DNA from: Haemophilus haemolyticus_M
Lineage (GTDB): Bacteria > Pseudomonadota > Gammaproteobacteria > Enterobacterales > Pasteurellaceae
DNA length: 64,000 nucleotides
Direction: 5' to 3'
Assembly (NCBI RefSeq): GCF_003490935.1
Contig: NZ_QQGD01000002.1
Span: 62,001 to 126,000, forward strand
The notes below the pieces were generated by a model. That model did no database searches. It worked only from the letters and a program-made list of their open reading frames with translations, and was not told the origin of the DNA. Below are positions 1 through 7,787 of the stretch, in pieces. The stretch's first letter is position 1, and the number at the start of each line of letters is the position of its first letter. The position numbers were made by a program, and so were the translations under genes.

Positions 1-272
1 ACATGGCTTTCAGCAGCAAGATGGATAACTGCATCAGGTTGATATTGTGAAAAAATATAAGACAACGCCTTAGTATCACAAATATCTGCTTGTACAAAAG
101 CATAATGTGGACGGTTTTCTACAGTTTTAAGTGAGGATAAATTTCCTGCATAAGTCAGCTTATCAACATTGACGATCTTATTATGTGTCTTTTCAAGAAG
201 ATAACGGACAAGCGCAGAACCAATAAAACCCGCTCCACCAGTGACTAGAATTGTTCTATTTGTATTCGACAT
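1..272 (-). CDS. rffG: dTDP-glucose 4,6-dehydratase, N-terminal part (runs off the window)
   Basis: I translated the minus strand from the ATG at 272; the frame stays open to the window edge (90 codons). The protein begins with the NAD-binding glycine motif of short-chain sugar-nucleotide dehydratases (TGGAGFIGSALVRYLL). The stretches VDKLTYAGN and HLAAESH follow, which are typical of RffG/RfbB. The family converts dTDP-glucose to dTDP-4-keto-6-deoxyglucose for surface polysaccharide or ECA-type sugars. It lies downstream of glnA on the same strand, separated by a terminator built from an inverted uptake-signal pair. Catalytic residues lie outside the window, so only the family call is firm. 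galE-like epimerases are the main alternative. Confidence 0.85.
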   Translation of the reverse strand, partial: MSNTNRTILVTGGAGFIGSALVRYLLEKTHNKIVNVDKLTYAGNLSSLKTVENRPHYAFVQADICDTKALSYIFSQYQPDAVIHLAAESH

Positions 273-305
273 TTTACCCGAGTCTCGTTATAAACAATTT
301 CAAAC

Positions 306-340
306 GAAAAGTGCGGTAAATTTTACCGCACTTTTAAAAA
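306..340 (-). terminator. Inverted uptake-signal terminator after glnA
   Basis: AAGTGCGGT (309-317) faces ACCGCACTT (325-333), with TAAA/TTTA extending the stem and A/T runs on both sides. The minus-strand reading leaves glnA and would stop before rffG. Confidence 0.8.
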
Positions 341-358
341 TGATTTCATCAATAATGA

Positions 359-1777
359 TTACGCATAATACATATCAAACTCAACCGGATGTGGTGCCAT
401 ATTTAAACGTTCCACTTCTTTACGTTTGATGCTGATAAACGCATCAATAAAATCTTTAGCAAATACGCCACCTTGAGTTAAAAATTCATAGTCTTTTTCT
501 AATGAATTCAACGCTTCTTCTAGCGAGCTTGCTACTGCTGGAATATCTTTTAATTCTTCTGGTGGAAGATCATAAAGATTTTTATCCATTGCATCGCCTG
601 GGTGGATTTTGTTTACTACACCATCAAGGCCCGCCATTAATAATGCAGCAAAAGCCAGATATGGGTTTGCCAATGGATCTGGGAAACGTGCTTCTACGCG
701 AATCGCTTTTGGATTAGTTACAGCAGGGATACGAATTGAGGCAGAACGATTGCTTGCGGAATAAGCCAGCAATACTGGCGCTTCATAACCAGGCACTAAA
801 CGTTTATATGAATTAGTACTTGGATTAGTGAATGCATTTAATGCTTTAGCATGCTTAATAATACCGCCGATGTAATAAAGTGCGGTTTCAGAAAGACCTG
901 CATATTTATCGCCTTGGAAAATATTTTTTCCGTCTTTGCTTAATGACATATTACAGTGCATTCCCGAACCATTATCGCCCGTAATTGGTTTTGGCATAAA
1001 GCATGCCGTTTTGCCATGCTCTAATGCAACATTTTGCACGACATATTTATAGATTTGAGTTTCATCGGCTTTTAAAGTTAGCGTATTAAATTTAGTCGCA
1101 ATTTCGTTTTGCCCTGCAGTCGCCACTTCATGATGATGGGCTTCGATGACTAATCCCATTTCTTCTAAAATCAAGCACATTTCAGAACGAATATCGTGCG
1201 CACTATCAATTGGTGCAACGGCACAATATCCGCCTTTTTTCAATGGACGATAAGCGTTATTGCCTTCTTCATATTTTTTATTCGTGTTCCAAGCAGCTTC
1301 TATATCATCAATAGAAAAAGATGCTTTGTTCATTGATACATTAAAACGCACATCATCAAATAAGAAGAATTCAGGCTCTGGGCCGAAAAAAGCTTGATCC
1401 GCAATACCTGTTGAACGCATATAATTTTCTGCACGAATTGCAATAGAGCGCGGATCGCGATCATAGCTTTGCATTGTCGTTGGTTCATAAACACTACAAC
1501 GAATAGAAAGCGTTGGAATTTGCGCAAATGGATCGACAACTGCGGTTTCAGCCATTGGCATAAGCAACATATCGGCTTTATTAATAGTCTTCCATCCTTC
1601 TACAGAGGAACCATCAAACATCTTGCCATCTTCAAACATTTCTTCATCCACAAGGCTTACAGGAATGGATACACCATGCTCTTTGCCTTTAATATCGGTG
1701 AATCGAAGAAGTACAAATTTCACATTATTTTCTTCAATTAGCTTAAATACATTGGCGATTGCATTTGCGTTTGACAT
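359..1777 (-). CDS. glnA: Glutamine synthetase, type I
   Basis: Makes glutamine from glutamate, ammonia and ATP as a cytoplasmic dodecamer. The 472-residue length matches the enterobacterial enzyme. Visible landmarks are the Asp latch DGSSVEGW (about 55-62), the metal-binding EPEFF (about 134-138), the ammonia and glutamate loop GSGMHCNMS (about 270-278), NRSASIRIP (about 343-351), and the adenylylation loop KNLYDLPPEE with Tyr402. This points to the GS-I-beta form controlled by adenylyltransferase GlnE. The ATG at 1777 has AGAGGA upstream. It is divergent from typA. Confidence 0.98.
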   Translation of the reverse strand: MSNANAIANVFKLIEENNVKFVLLRFTDIKGKEHGVSIPVSLVDEEMFEDGKMFDGSSVEGWKTINKADMLLMPMAETAVVDPFAQIPTLSIRCSVYEPTTMQSYDRDPRSIAIRAENYMRSTGIADQAFFGPEPEFFLFDDVRFNVSMNKASFSIDDIEAAWNTNKKYEEGNNAYRPLKKGGYCAVAPIDSAHDIRSEMCLILEEMGLVIEAHHHEVATAGQNEIATKFNTLTLKADETQIYKYVVQNVALEHGKTACFMPKPITGDNGSGMHCNMSLSKDGKNIFQGDKYAGLSETALYYIGGIIKHAKALNAFTNPSTNSYKRLVPGYEAPVLLAYSASNRSASIRIPAVTNPKAIRVEARFPDPLANPYLAFAALLMAGLDGVVNKIHPGDAMDKNLYDLPPEELKDIPAVASSLEEALNSLEKDYEFLTQGGVFAKDFIDAFISIKRKEVERLNMAPHPVEFDMYYA

Positions 1778-1933
1778 TAGGGAGTCCTCTATAATTAGTC
1801 CGATTAAAATAAGTCCGTATTATAACGTAACCATACTATTTTTTCATGAGATTTATTTTTCTTATTCTAGCCATAGCAGAAAAAGAAAAATGCATGTATA
1901 ATTTTTGCCCTTTCGACAAATGTAGAAACGTAG

Positions 1934-1951
1934 GGTGCAACGCGTTGCACC
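1934..1951. repeat. Perfect 18-bp palindrome in the glnA-typA gap
   Basis: GGTGCAACGCGTTGCACC is its own reverse complement and is followed by ATTTTTTAT on the plus strand, 58 bases before the typA start. It can fold as a short GC-rich hairpin, so it could be a REP-like element, a protein-binding dyad or a weak attenuator ahead of typA. Its function is unknown to me. Confidence 0.7.
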
Positions 1952-2008
1952 ATTTTTTATGTAACGATGCAATGAAAATTGCATCTCATCTAATCAAAGC
2001 ATTAAACA

Positions 2009-3859
2009 ATGAAAAACGAAATCGATATTAAAAAACTCCGTAACATCGCAATTATTGCGCACGTTGACCATGGTAAAACCACTCTTGTAGATAAACTTCT
2101 TCAACAATCTGGTACTTTTGAATCTGCACGTGGTGATGTAGATGAACGAGTTATGGACTCAAACGATCTTGAAAAAGAACGTGGCATTACAATTCTTGCA
2201 AAAAATACCGCGATTAACTGGAATGACTACCGCATTAACATCGTGGACACTCCGGGGCACGCAGACTTCGGTGGTGAAGTTGAACGCGTCCTTTCTATGG
2301 TGGACTCTGTTCTATTAGTTGTTGATGCGTTTGATGGCCCAATGCCACAAACTCGTTTCGTGACCCAAAAAGCGTTCGCTCATGGCTTAAAACCTATCGT
2401 CGTAATTAATAAAGTTGATCGCCCTGGTGCACGTCCTGACTGGGTTGTGGATCAAGTATTTGACTTATTCGTAAATCTTGGTGCAACAGATGAACAGTTA
2501 GACTTTCCTATTATCTATGCATCAGCGCTAAATGGTGTTGCAGGTCTTGAGCACGAAGAATTAGCAGAAGATATGACTCCGTTATTTGAAGCCATTGTTA
2601 AACACGTTGAACCGCCAAAAGTAGAACTTGATGCGCCATTCCAAATGCAAATTTCACAATTAGACTACAACAACTATGTAGGTGTTATCGGCATTGGTCG
2701 TATTAAGCGTGGTTCGATTAAACCAAACCAACCGGTTACTATCATCAATAGCGAAGGAAAAACTCGTCAAGGTCGTATCGGTCAAGTACTTGGTCACCTT
2801 GGTTTACAACGTTATGAAGAAGATGTTGCTTACGCTGGCGATATCGTGGCAATCACTGGTTTAGGTGAATTAAATATTTCTGATACAATTTGTGATATCA
2901 ACGCTGTTGAAGCGCTTCCATCATTAACTGTTGATGAACCAACAGTAACCATGTTCTTCTGTGTAAATACCTCTCCATTTGCGGGTCAAGAAGGTAAATA
3001 TGTGACTTCTCGTCAAATTCTTGAACGTTTAAACAAAGAATTAGTTCACAATGTGGCATTACGCGTAGAAGAAACCCAAAACCCGGATGAATTCCGTGTT
3101 TCTGGCCGTGGTGAATTACACCTTTCTGTATTAATTGAAAATATGCGCCGCGAAGGTTATGAGCTTGCGGTTTCTCGCCCTAAAGTAATCTACCGTGATA
3201 TTGATGGTAAAAAACAAGAGCCATACGAACAAGTAACTATTGATGTGGAAGAACAACATCAAGGCTCCGTGATGGAAGCATTAGGTATCCGTAAAGGTGA
3301 AGTTCGAGATATGTTACCTGACGGTAAAGGCCGCGTTCGCTTAGAATATATCATTCCTAGCCGTGGATTAATTGGCTTCCGTGGTGACTTTATGACCATG
3401 ACTTCTGGTACAGGCTTACTTTACTCAAGCTTTAGCCACTACGATGAAATCAAAGGTGGAGATATCGGTCAACGTAAAAATGGTGTGTTGATTTCTAATG
3501 CAACAGGTAAAGCGCTGGGTTATGCATTATTTGGCTTACAAGAACGTGGTAAGTTAATGATTGATGCAAACGTAGAAGTTTACGAAGGTCAAATTATTGG
3601 TATTCATAGCCGTTCAAATGATTTAACCGTAAACTGCTTACAAGGTAAAAAACTGACCAATATGCGTGCGTCAGGTAAAGACGATGCGATTGTGCTGACT
3701 ACACCTGTAAAATTCAGTCTTGAACAAGCGATTGAATTTATCGATGACGATGAGTTAGTGGAAGTGACACCTGAGTCGATTCGTATCCGTAAAAAACTTT
3801 TAACGGAAAACGATCGTAAGCGTGCAAATCGTACAACGACAAGTACTAGCACGCATTAA
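2009..3859 (+). CDS. typA: Ribosome-associated GTPase TypA/BipA
   Basis: A translational GTPase of the EF-G/LepA superfamily that acts on the ribosome during stress and 50S assembly. The 616 residues are close to the E. coli length (about 607). Visible motifs are G1 AHVDHGKTTL (18-27), G3 DTPGHADF (80-87) and G4 NKVD (134-137), then domains II, III, V and a BipA-specific C-terminal domain with SRGLIGFRGDF. There is no strong Shine-Dalgarno before the ATG at 2009, but the start agrees with family N-termini. It stands alone, followed by an inverted uptake-signal terminator. Confidence 0.97.
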   Translation: MKNEIDIKKLRNIAIIAHVDHGKTTLVDKLLQQSGTFESARGDVDERVMDSNDLEKERGITILAKNTAINWNDYRINIVDTPGHADFGGEVERVLSMVDSVLLVVDAFDGPMPQTRFVTQKAFAHGLKPIVVINKVDRPGARPDWVVDQVFDLFVNLGATDEQLDFPIIYASALNGVAGLEHEELAEDMTPLFEAIVKHVEPPKVELDAPFQMQISQLDYNNYVGVIGIGRIKRGSIKPNQPVTIINSEGKTRQGRIGQVLGHLGLQRYEEDVAYAGDIVAITGLGELNISDTICDINAVEALPSLTVDEPTVTMFFCVNTSPFAGQEGKYVTSRQILERLNKELVHNVALRVEETQNPDEFRVSGRGELHLSVLIENMRREGYELAVSRPKVIYRDIDGKKQEPYEQVTIDVEEQHQGSVMEALGIRKGEVRDMLPDGKGRVRLEYIIPSRGLIGFRGDFMTMTSGTGLLYSSFSHYDEIKGGDIGQRKNGVLISNATGKALGYALFGLQERGKLMIDANVEVYEGQIIGIHSRSNDLTVNCLQGKKLTNMRASGKDDAIVLTTPVKFSLEQAIEFIDDDELVEVTPESIRIRKKLLTENDRKRANRTTTSTSTH

Positions 3860-3893
3860 TAAACAACGCTAGCACGAAAATTTGTAAAAAATT

Positions 3894-3931
3894 AACCGCA
3901 CTTTGGGATACAACTAAAGTGCGGTTATTTT
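3894..3931. terminator. Inverted uptake-signal terminator between typA and pdxH
   Basis: AACCGCACTTT (3894-3904) pairs with AAAGTGCGGTT (3916-3926), followed by ATTTTTAT. The two genes converge, so it serves typA and, read on the other strand, may also serve pdxH. Confidence 0.8.
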
Positions 3932-3944
3932 TATGCTCAATTTA

Positions 3945-4577
3945 CTAAGGAGAAAGTCTTTCTCTAATCCAATTATTGCTTTCTTTACGATAACGAATGC
4001 GATCATGTAAACGGCTTGGTCGCCCTTGCCAAAACTCCACTGTTTCTGGCACAACTAAATAGCCACCCCAATAATCTGGTCGAGGCACGTTTAACGGATG
4101 TTTAGCGGCAACCAATTCGGCTTTTGCTAGCAAAGATTTATAATTAGAAATCACCGCACTTTGCTCACTTGCCCAAGCCCCTATACGGCTGGTATAAGGT
4201 CGGGTAGCAAAATATTTATCGGATTGTTCTGCTGGGATTTTGACTGCTTTACCTTCAATTCGCACTTGGCGTTCCAATTCAGGCCAAAAGAAAGTCAACG
4301 CGACATAAGGATTACGCTCAATACAGCTACCTTTTCGGCTAAGATAATTCGTAAAAAAGACAAAACCTTGCTCATTGACTTCTTTTAGCAAAACCATTCG
4401 GCTATTTGGGCGACCTTGTTCATCAACAGTCGCAATATTCATTGCGGTTGGCTCATTGACTTGCGCATGAATAGCCTCTTTCTGCCATTGTTCAAATTGT
4501 GAGATTGGATTTTCATGGCAATCATGTTGTGAAAGCACTCGTTTAGTATATTCATCACGAATATTATGTAACTCCAT
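3945..4577 (-). CDS. pdxH: Pyridoxamine/pyridoxine 5'-phosphate oxidase
   Basis: FMN-dependent oxidase that makes pyridoxal 5'-phosphate (vitamin B6 salvage and final biosynthetic step). I chose the ATG at 4577 (MELHNIRDEY), which has a close AGGAG; an upstream in-frame ATG at 4610 lacks one. The resulting 210 residues fit the family (E. coli 218). Typical segments are the FMN-binding RMVLLKEV and FFTNYLSRKG, RQVRIEGKA, and the C-terminal signature VEFWQGRPSRLHDR. It converges with typA and diverges from yhhQ. Confidence 0.96.
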   Translation of the reverse strand: MELHNIRDEYTKRVLSQHDCHENPISQFEQWQKEAIHAQVNEPTAMNIATVDEQGRPNSRMVLLKEVNEQGFVFFTNYLSRKGSCIERNPYVALTFFWPELERQVRIEGKAVKIPAEQSDKYFATRPYTSRIGAWASEQSAVISNYKSLLAKAELVAAKHPLNVPRPDYWGGYLVVPETVEFWQGRPSRLHDRIRYRKESNNWIRERLSP

Positions 4578-4721
4578 TTTCTCTCCTTTCAAATTTGATG
4601 AAAAACGCAAATAGAATAAAGGCTGTAAAATCGTTCGTCAATTTTCATAAAATAAAACTCAAATGACATCGAATCTTGCAATTATTTGAAATATGCGTAT
4701 CATCTAGCCCCCTATATTCAA

Positions 4722-4761
4722 CCTCGGGTTCCCTAACCCCGATTTATTTAAACTAAAAAGG
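4722..4761 (+). promoter_or_regulatory. preQ1-I riboswitch leader of yhhQ
   Basis: The P1 stem is TCGGG with CCCGA around a C-rich loop (TTCCCTAACC). An A-rich tail (TTTAAACTAAAAAGG) follows and ends in AAGG, which is also the Shine-Dalgarno, 7 bases before the yhhQ ATG. This is the H-type pseudoknot layout of preQ1 class I aptamers, in which the tail folds back into the loop. Ligand binding would hide the ribosome site, so control is probably translational. The downstream gene is a queuosine-precursor transporter, which fits. Recognised by eye, not by a covariance model. Confidence 0.9.
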
Positions 4762-4767
4762 TACAAC

Positions 4768-5475
4768 ATGAAATTAAACTCTCCGATCTTTAATGATCAA
4801 CAAAAACGTCGTGCAATCATCTGGCTCAGCTTTTTCCACATATTCATCATTGCAGCGAGCAATTACTTTGTACAAATTCCTTTTGAAATCACGCTAAAAT
4901 TGACCGCTCTTGGTGCAGCAAATGATTTTTCTTTCCACAGCACTTGGGGAACGATCACATTCCCATTTATCTTTTTGGCTACTGATTTGACTGTGCGTAT
5001 TTTCGGTGCGGAAGATGCGAGAAAAATCATCTTCGTGGTGATGTTTCCTGCACTTATTGTAAGTTACGTCATATCGGTTTTATTCTCTGAAAGCAAATTC
5101 CAAGGTTTTGAATCATTAACGCATTTCGATCTGTTTGTATTCCGTATTGCTATTGCGAGCTTTGCAGCTTACGTTGTAGGACAATTACTTGATGTGATCG
5201 TATTTAACCGTTTACGCCAGTTAAAAACATGGTGGGTGGCGCCAACTAGCTCAATGACATTTGGCTCAATGGCAGATACGTTTGTTTTCTTCAGTGTAGC
5301 TTTCTACCAAAGTGCAGATCCGTTCATGGCTGAACATTGGGCACAACTCGGTTTTGTAGATTATATATTTAAATTATTTATAGGAATTATCTTGTTCGTC
5401 CCAGCCTATGGCGTAGTATTAAATGTTATTTTACGAAAACTACAAATGCTCGTAGCAGAACGCGTTCCAGCATAA
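4768..5475 (+). CDS. yhhQ: Queuosine precursor transporter (YhhQ/VUT family)
   Basis: A 235-residue inner-membrane protein with about six hydrophobic helices. YhhQ proteins import preQ0/preQ1, the deazaguanine precursors of queuosine in tRNA. Family features seen here are the internal ATDLTVRIFG and a late SMTFGSMADTFVFFSVAF helix with its acidic residue. The preQ1-I riboswitch directly upstream gives independent functional support. The queuosine genes queA and tgt are also in this window, at about 21.3-23.9 kb. A monocistronic hairpin terminator follows. Confidence 0.93.
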   Translation: MKLNSPIFNDQQKRRAIIWLSFFHIFIIAASNYFVQIPFEITLKLTALGAANDFSFHSTWGTITFPFIFLATDLTVRIFGAEDARKIIFVVMFPALIVSYVISVLFSESKFQGFESLTHFDLFVFRIAIASFAAYVVGQLLDVIVFNRLRQLKTWWVAPTSSMTFGSMADTFVFFSVAFYQSADPFMAEHWAQLGFVDYIFKLFIGIILFVPAYGVVLNVILRKLQMLVAERVPA

Positions 5476-5504
5476 ACCAAATTTCTGGCGCATATAAAAC
5501 AATT

Positions 5505-5528
5505 AACCCCGCTCTTTTGAGTGGGGTT
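5505..5528 (+). terminator. Hairpin terminator after yhhQ
   Basis: AACCCCGCTC and GAGTGGGGTT pair around a TTTT loop, followed by an AT-rich tail (TAATTATTAA). The T run is weak. The remaining bases to 5750 hold degenerate uptake-signal copies and presumably the promoter of the next operon. Confidence 0.7.
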
Positions 5529-5750
5529 AATTATTAAGAAGCTCATTAAATCGCTTGAGAGCGCCATAAAGTCTTCCTATTATATTCTCTACACTTACGT
5601 TGATAAGTAGTGTGGTAAAAAAGTATAAATTTATAACCGCGCTTTTTTTATATCAAAAAAACATATTTTCTAGCTAAAAGTTATTGGCGCTACCTTCTTA
5701 TTTTTTTAGAAAATACCGACCTACTTAGTTCTAAAAGAGAAGGAATATTT

Positions 5751-6794
5751 ATGCTTTTAACTGGATTATTTTGCGGAATTTTACTCGGATTTGTCATGCA
5801 GCGGGGGCGATTTTGTATGACTGGCGCATTTCGCGATATGTATGTCACCAAAAATAACAAAATGTTTGTTGCCCTTTTATTGGCGATTACCGTGCAATCC
5901 ATTGGATTCTTCCTCTTAAAAGAAATTGGTATATTAAATGTTGATCCAGCTGAAAACTTTGCCTTTTTAGCCGTGATTATCGGTGCCTTTGTGTTTGGTA
6001 TCGGCATTGTTCTTGCTGGCGGTTGTGCAACAGGTACGTGGTACCGTGCTGCGGAAGGCTTGGTCGGCAGTTGGGTCGCGTTATTCACTTATATGTTATT
6101 AAGTGCCATCATGCGCACCGGCCCATTAGGCGAATTCAATAAAACTTTACGCAGTATCAATATTGAACAACGCAACATTTACGATACATTCGGTATCTCA
6201 CCTTGGTGGTTAGTCACATTATTAACTTTAGTGACGGCTTTCTATGTGTACAAACATCTCAGCAAACCAAGCGTAAAAGTCGCGGCATTAAAACCGAAAA
6301 AAACTGGGCTTGCTCATTTATTATTTGAAAAACGCTGGCACCCATTTTTCTCTGCCGTATTAATCGGATTAATCGCACTTGCCGCTTGGCCACTCAGTGT
6401 CGCTACAGGTCGTGAGTTTGGACTTGGGATCACTGGTCCATCTGCCAATATCATGCAATTCCTCGTTACTGGCGACGGTAAATTTATTAACTGGGGCGTA
6501 TTCTTAGTCTTAGGGATTTTTATCGGGTCATTCATCGGCGCGAAAGCGAGCAATGAATTTCGTGTCCGCGTACCGGATGCCAGCACGATTCTACGCAGCG
6601 GACTTGGCAGTATTCTTATGGGTATCGGTGCAACCCTTGCGGGTGGCTGTTCTATCGGTAATGGCTTAGTCGAAACCGCCTTTTTCTCTTGGCAAGGTTG
6701 GGTATCATTGCCATTAATGATTCTCGGCACTTGGGTGGCCGCCTACTTCACCATTATCCGTCCACAACGTTTAAAATTAGCAAAAGCATCATAA
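5751..6794 (+). CDS. Thiosulfate/sulfur transporter, YeeE/YedE (TsuA) family
   Basis: A 347-residue polytopic inner-membrane protein with two homologous halves, each carrying the family's conserved cysteine regions: QRGRFCMTGAFRD near the start, AGGCATGTWYRAAEG near residue 90, and AGGCSIGNGLVETAF near residue 300. E. coli TsuA (YeeE) of about the same length takes up thiosulfate using these cysteines. The next gene, 9 bases downstream, is a TusA-like CPxP protein, the same pairing as tsuA-tsuB. A selenium-linked YedE role is the main alternative, but that subfamily is longer. Confidence 0.88.
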   Translation: MLLTGLFCGILLGFVMQRGRFCMTGAFRDMYVTKNNKMFVALLLAITVQSIGFFLLKEIGILNVDPAENFAFLAVIIGAFVFGIGIVLAGGCATGTWYRAAEGLVGSWVALFTYMLLSAIMRTGPLGEFNKTLRSINIEQRNIYDTFGISPWWLVTLLTLVTAFYVYKHLSKPSVKVAALKPKKTGLAHLLFEKRWHPFFSAVLIGLIALAAWPLSVATGREFGLGITGPSANIMQFLVTGDGKFINWGVFLVLGIFIGSFIGAKASNEFRVRVPDASTILRSGLGSILMGIGATLAGGCSIGNGLVETAFFSWQGWVSLPLMILGTWVAAYFTIIRPQRLKLAKAS

Positions 6795-6803
6795 GGAGTT
6801 TAT

Positions 6804-7025
6804 ATGATCGTTAAATTACCAACACTCGGCCTAGTTTGCCCCTTTCCTCTCGTTGAAGCCAAGGAAGCCATGGCTAAGTTAAATAAAGGCGATGGCCTAG
6901 AAATTGAATTTGACTGTACTCAAGCTACCGAAGCTATTCCCGCTTGGGCGGCTGAAGAAGGTTATGAAGTGACTAACTTCGAACAAATTGATGATGCAAA
7001 ATGGTCAATTACGGTGATTAAATAA
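6804..7025 (+). CDS. TusA-like sulfur carrier (TsuB/YeeD type)
   Basis: A 73-residue protein with the TusA/SirA fold signature: the catalytic cysteine in LVCPFPLVEAKEAM (CPxP), then an acidic, hydrophobic strand pattern. It is translationally linked to the YeeE-type transporter just upstream (AAGGAG before the ATG), so it probably accepts or processes the sulfur brought in by the transporter. The carriers in this family pass persulfide sulfur from the cysteine. A convergent terminator with yhcH follows. Confidence 0.88.
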   Translation: MIVKLPTLGLVCPFPLVEAKEAMAKLNKGDGLEIEFDCTQATEAIPAWAAEEGYEVTNFEQIDDAKWSITVIK

Positions 7026-7032
7026 TAAAAAA

Positions 7033-7070
7033 GGCGGTTAAAAACAAAAACATGTTTAACCGCCCTTTTT
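7033..7070. terminator. Bidirectional terminator between the TusA-like gene and yhcH
   Basis: GGCGGTTAAA (7033-7042) pairs with TTTAACCGCC (7055-7064), flanked by A and T runs on the two sides, so it can stop transcripts from either converging gene. Confidence 0.85.
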
Positions 7071-7076
7071 CAAAAA

Positions 7077-7544
<468 letters not shown>

Positions 7545-7607
7545 AGAATTTTCCTTATAGTGGATAAAAGTTGTCCTATGATACCAAGTCGGTTAAATGA
7601 AATAAAG

Positions 7608-7754
7608 TTACCAATCACACAAAAACCTCTGTATAATGCTTAGGCTTTATTTTCTACATTAGCGTGCGGCTATCAAAAGCAATTTTAAGCGCTCGAAAGT
7701 GCGGTTGTTTTTACAAAAGATTTCTTTTGCTAGTCGCAATCTGGAAAATAAAGC
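7608..7754 (+). promoter_or_regulatory. pnp promoter and long leader hairpin
   Basis: TTACCA (7608-7613) and TATAAT (7632-7637), 18 bases apart, form a good sigma-70 promoter. The predicted start falls at the base of a large imperfect hairpin: GCTTTATTTTC (7644-7654) pairs exactly with GAAAATAAAGC (7744-7754). The inner arms around 7663-7678 and 7721-7736 pair partly (GCTATCAAAAG with CTTTTGCTAG). In E. coli the pnp leader hairpin is cut by RNase III and PNPase then represses its own mRNA; the same layout suggests the same autoregulation here. Confidence 0.8.
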
Positions 7755-7787
7755 ATTGTTTTTAATATAAATTTTAAGGGAAACATT

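Noticed and set aside
1846..2031. 61-codon ORF between glnA and typA
   Set aside because: It crosses the palindrome and overlaps the typA start; composition is not protein-like.
5581..5660. Possible terminator from a degenerate uptake-signal pair upstream of the YeeE-type gene
   Set aside because: Both arms are imperfect (GTGTGGTAAAAAAG, AACCGCGCTTTTTT) and the spacing is large, so I do not call it.
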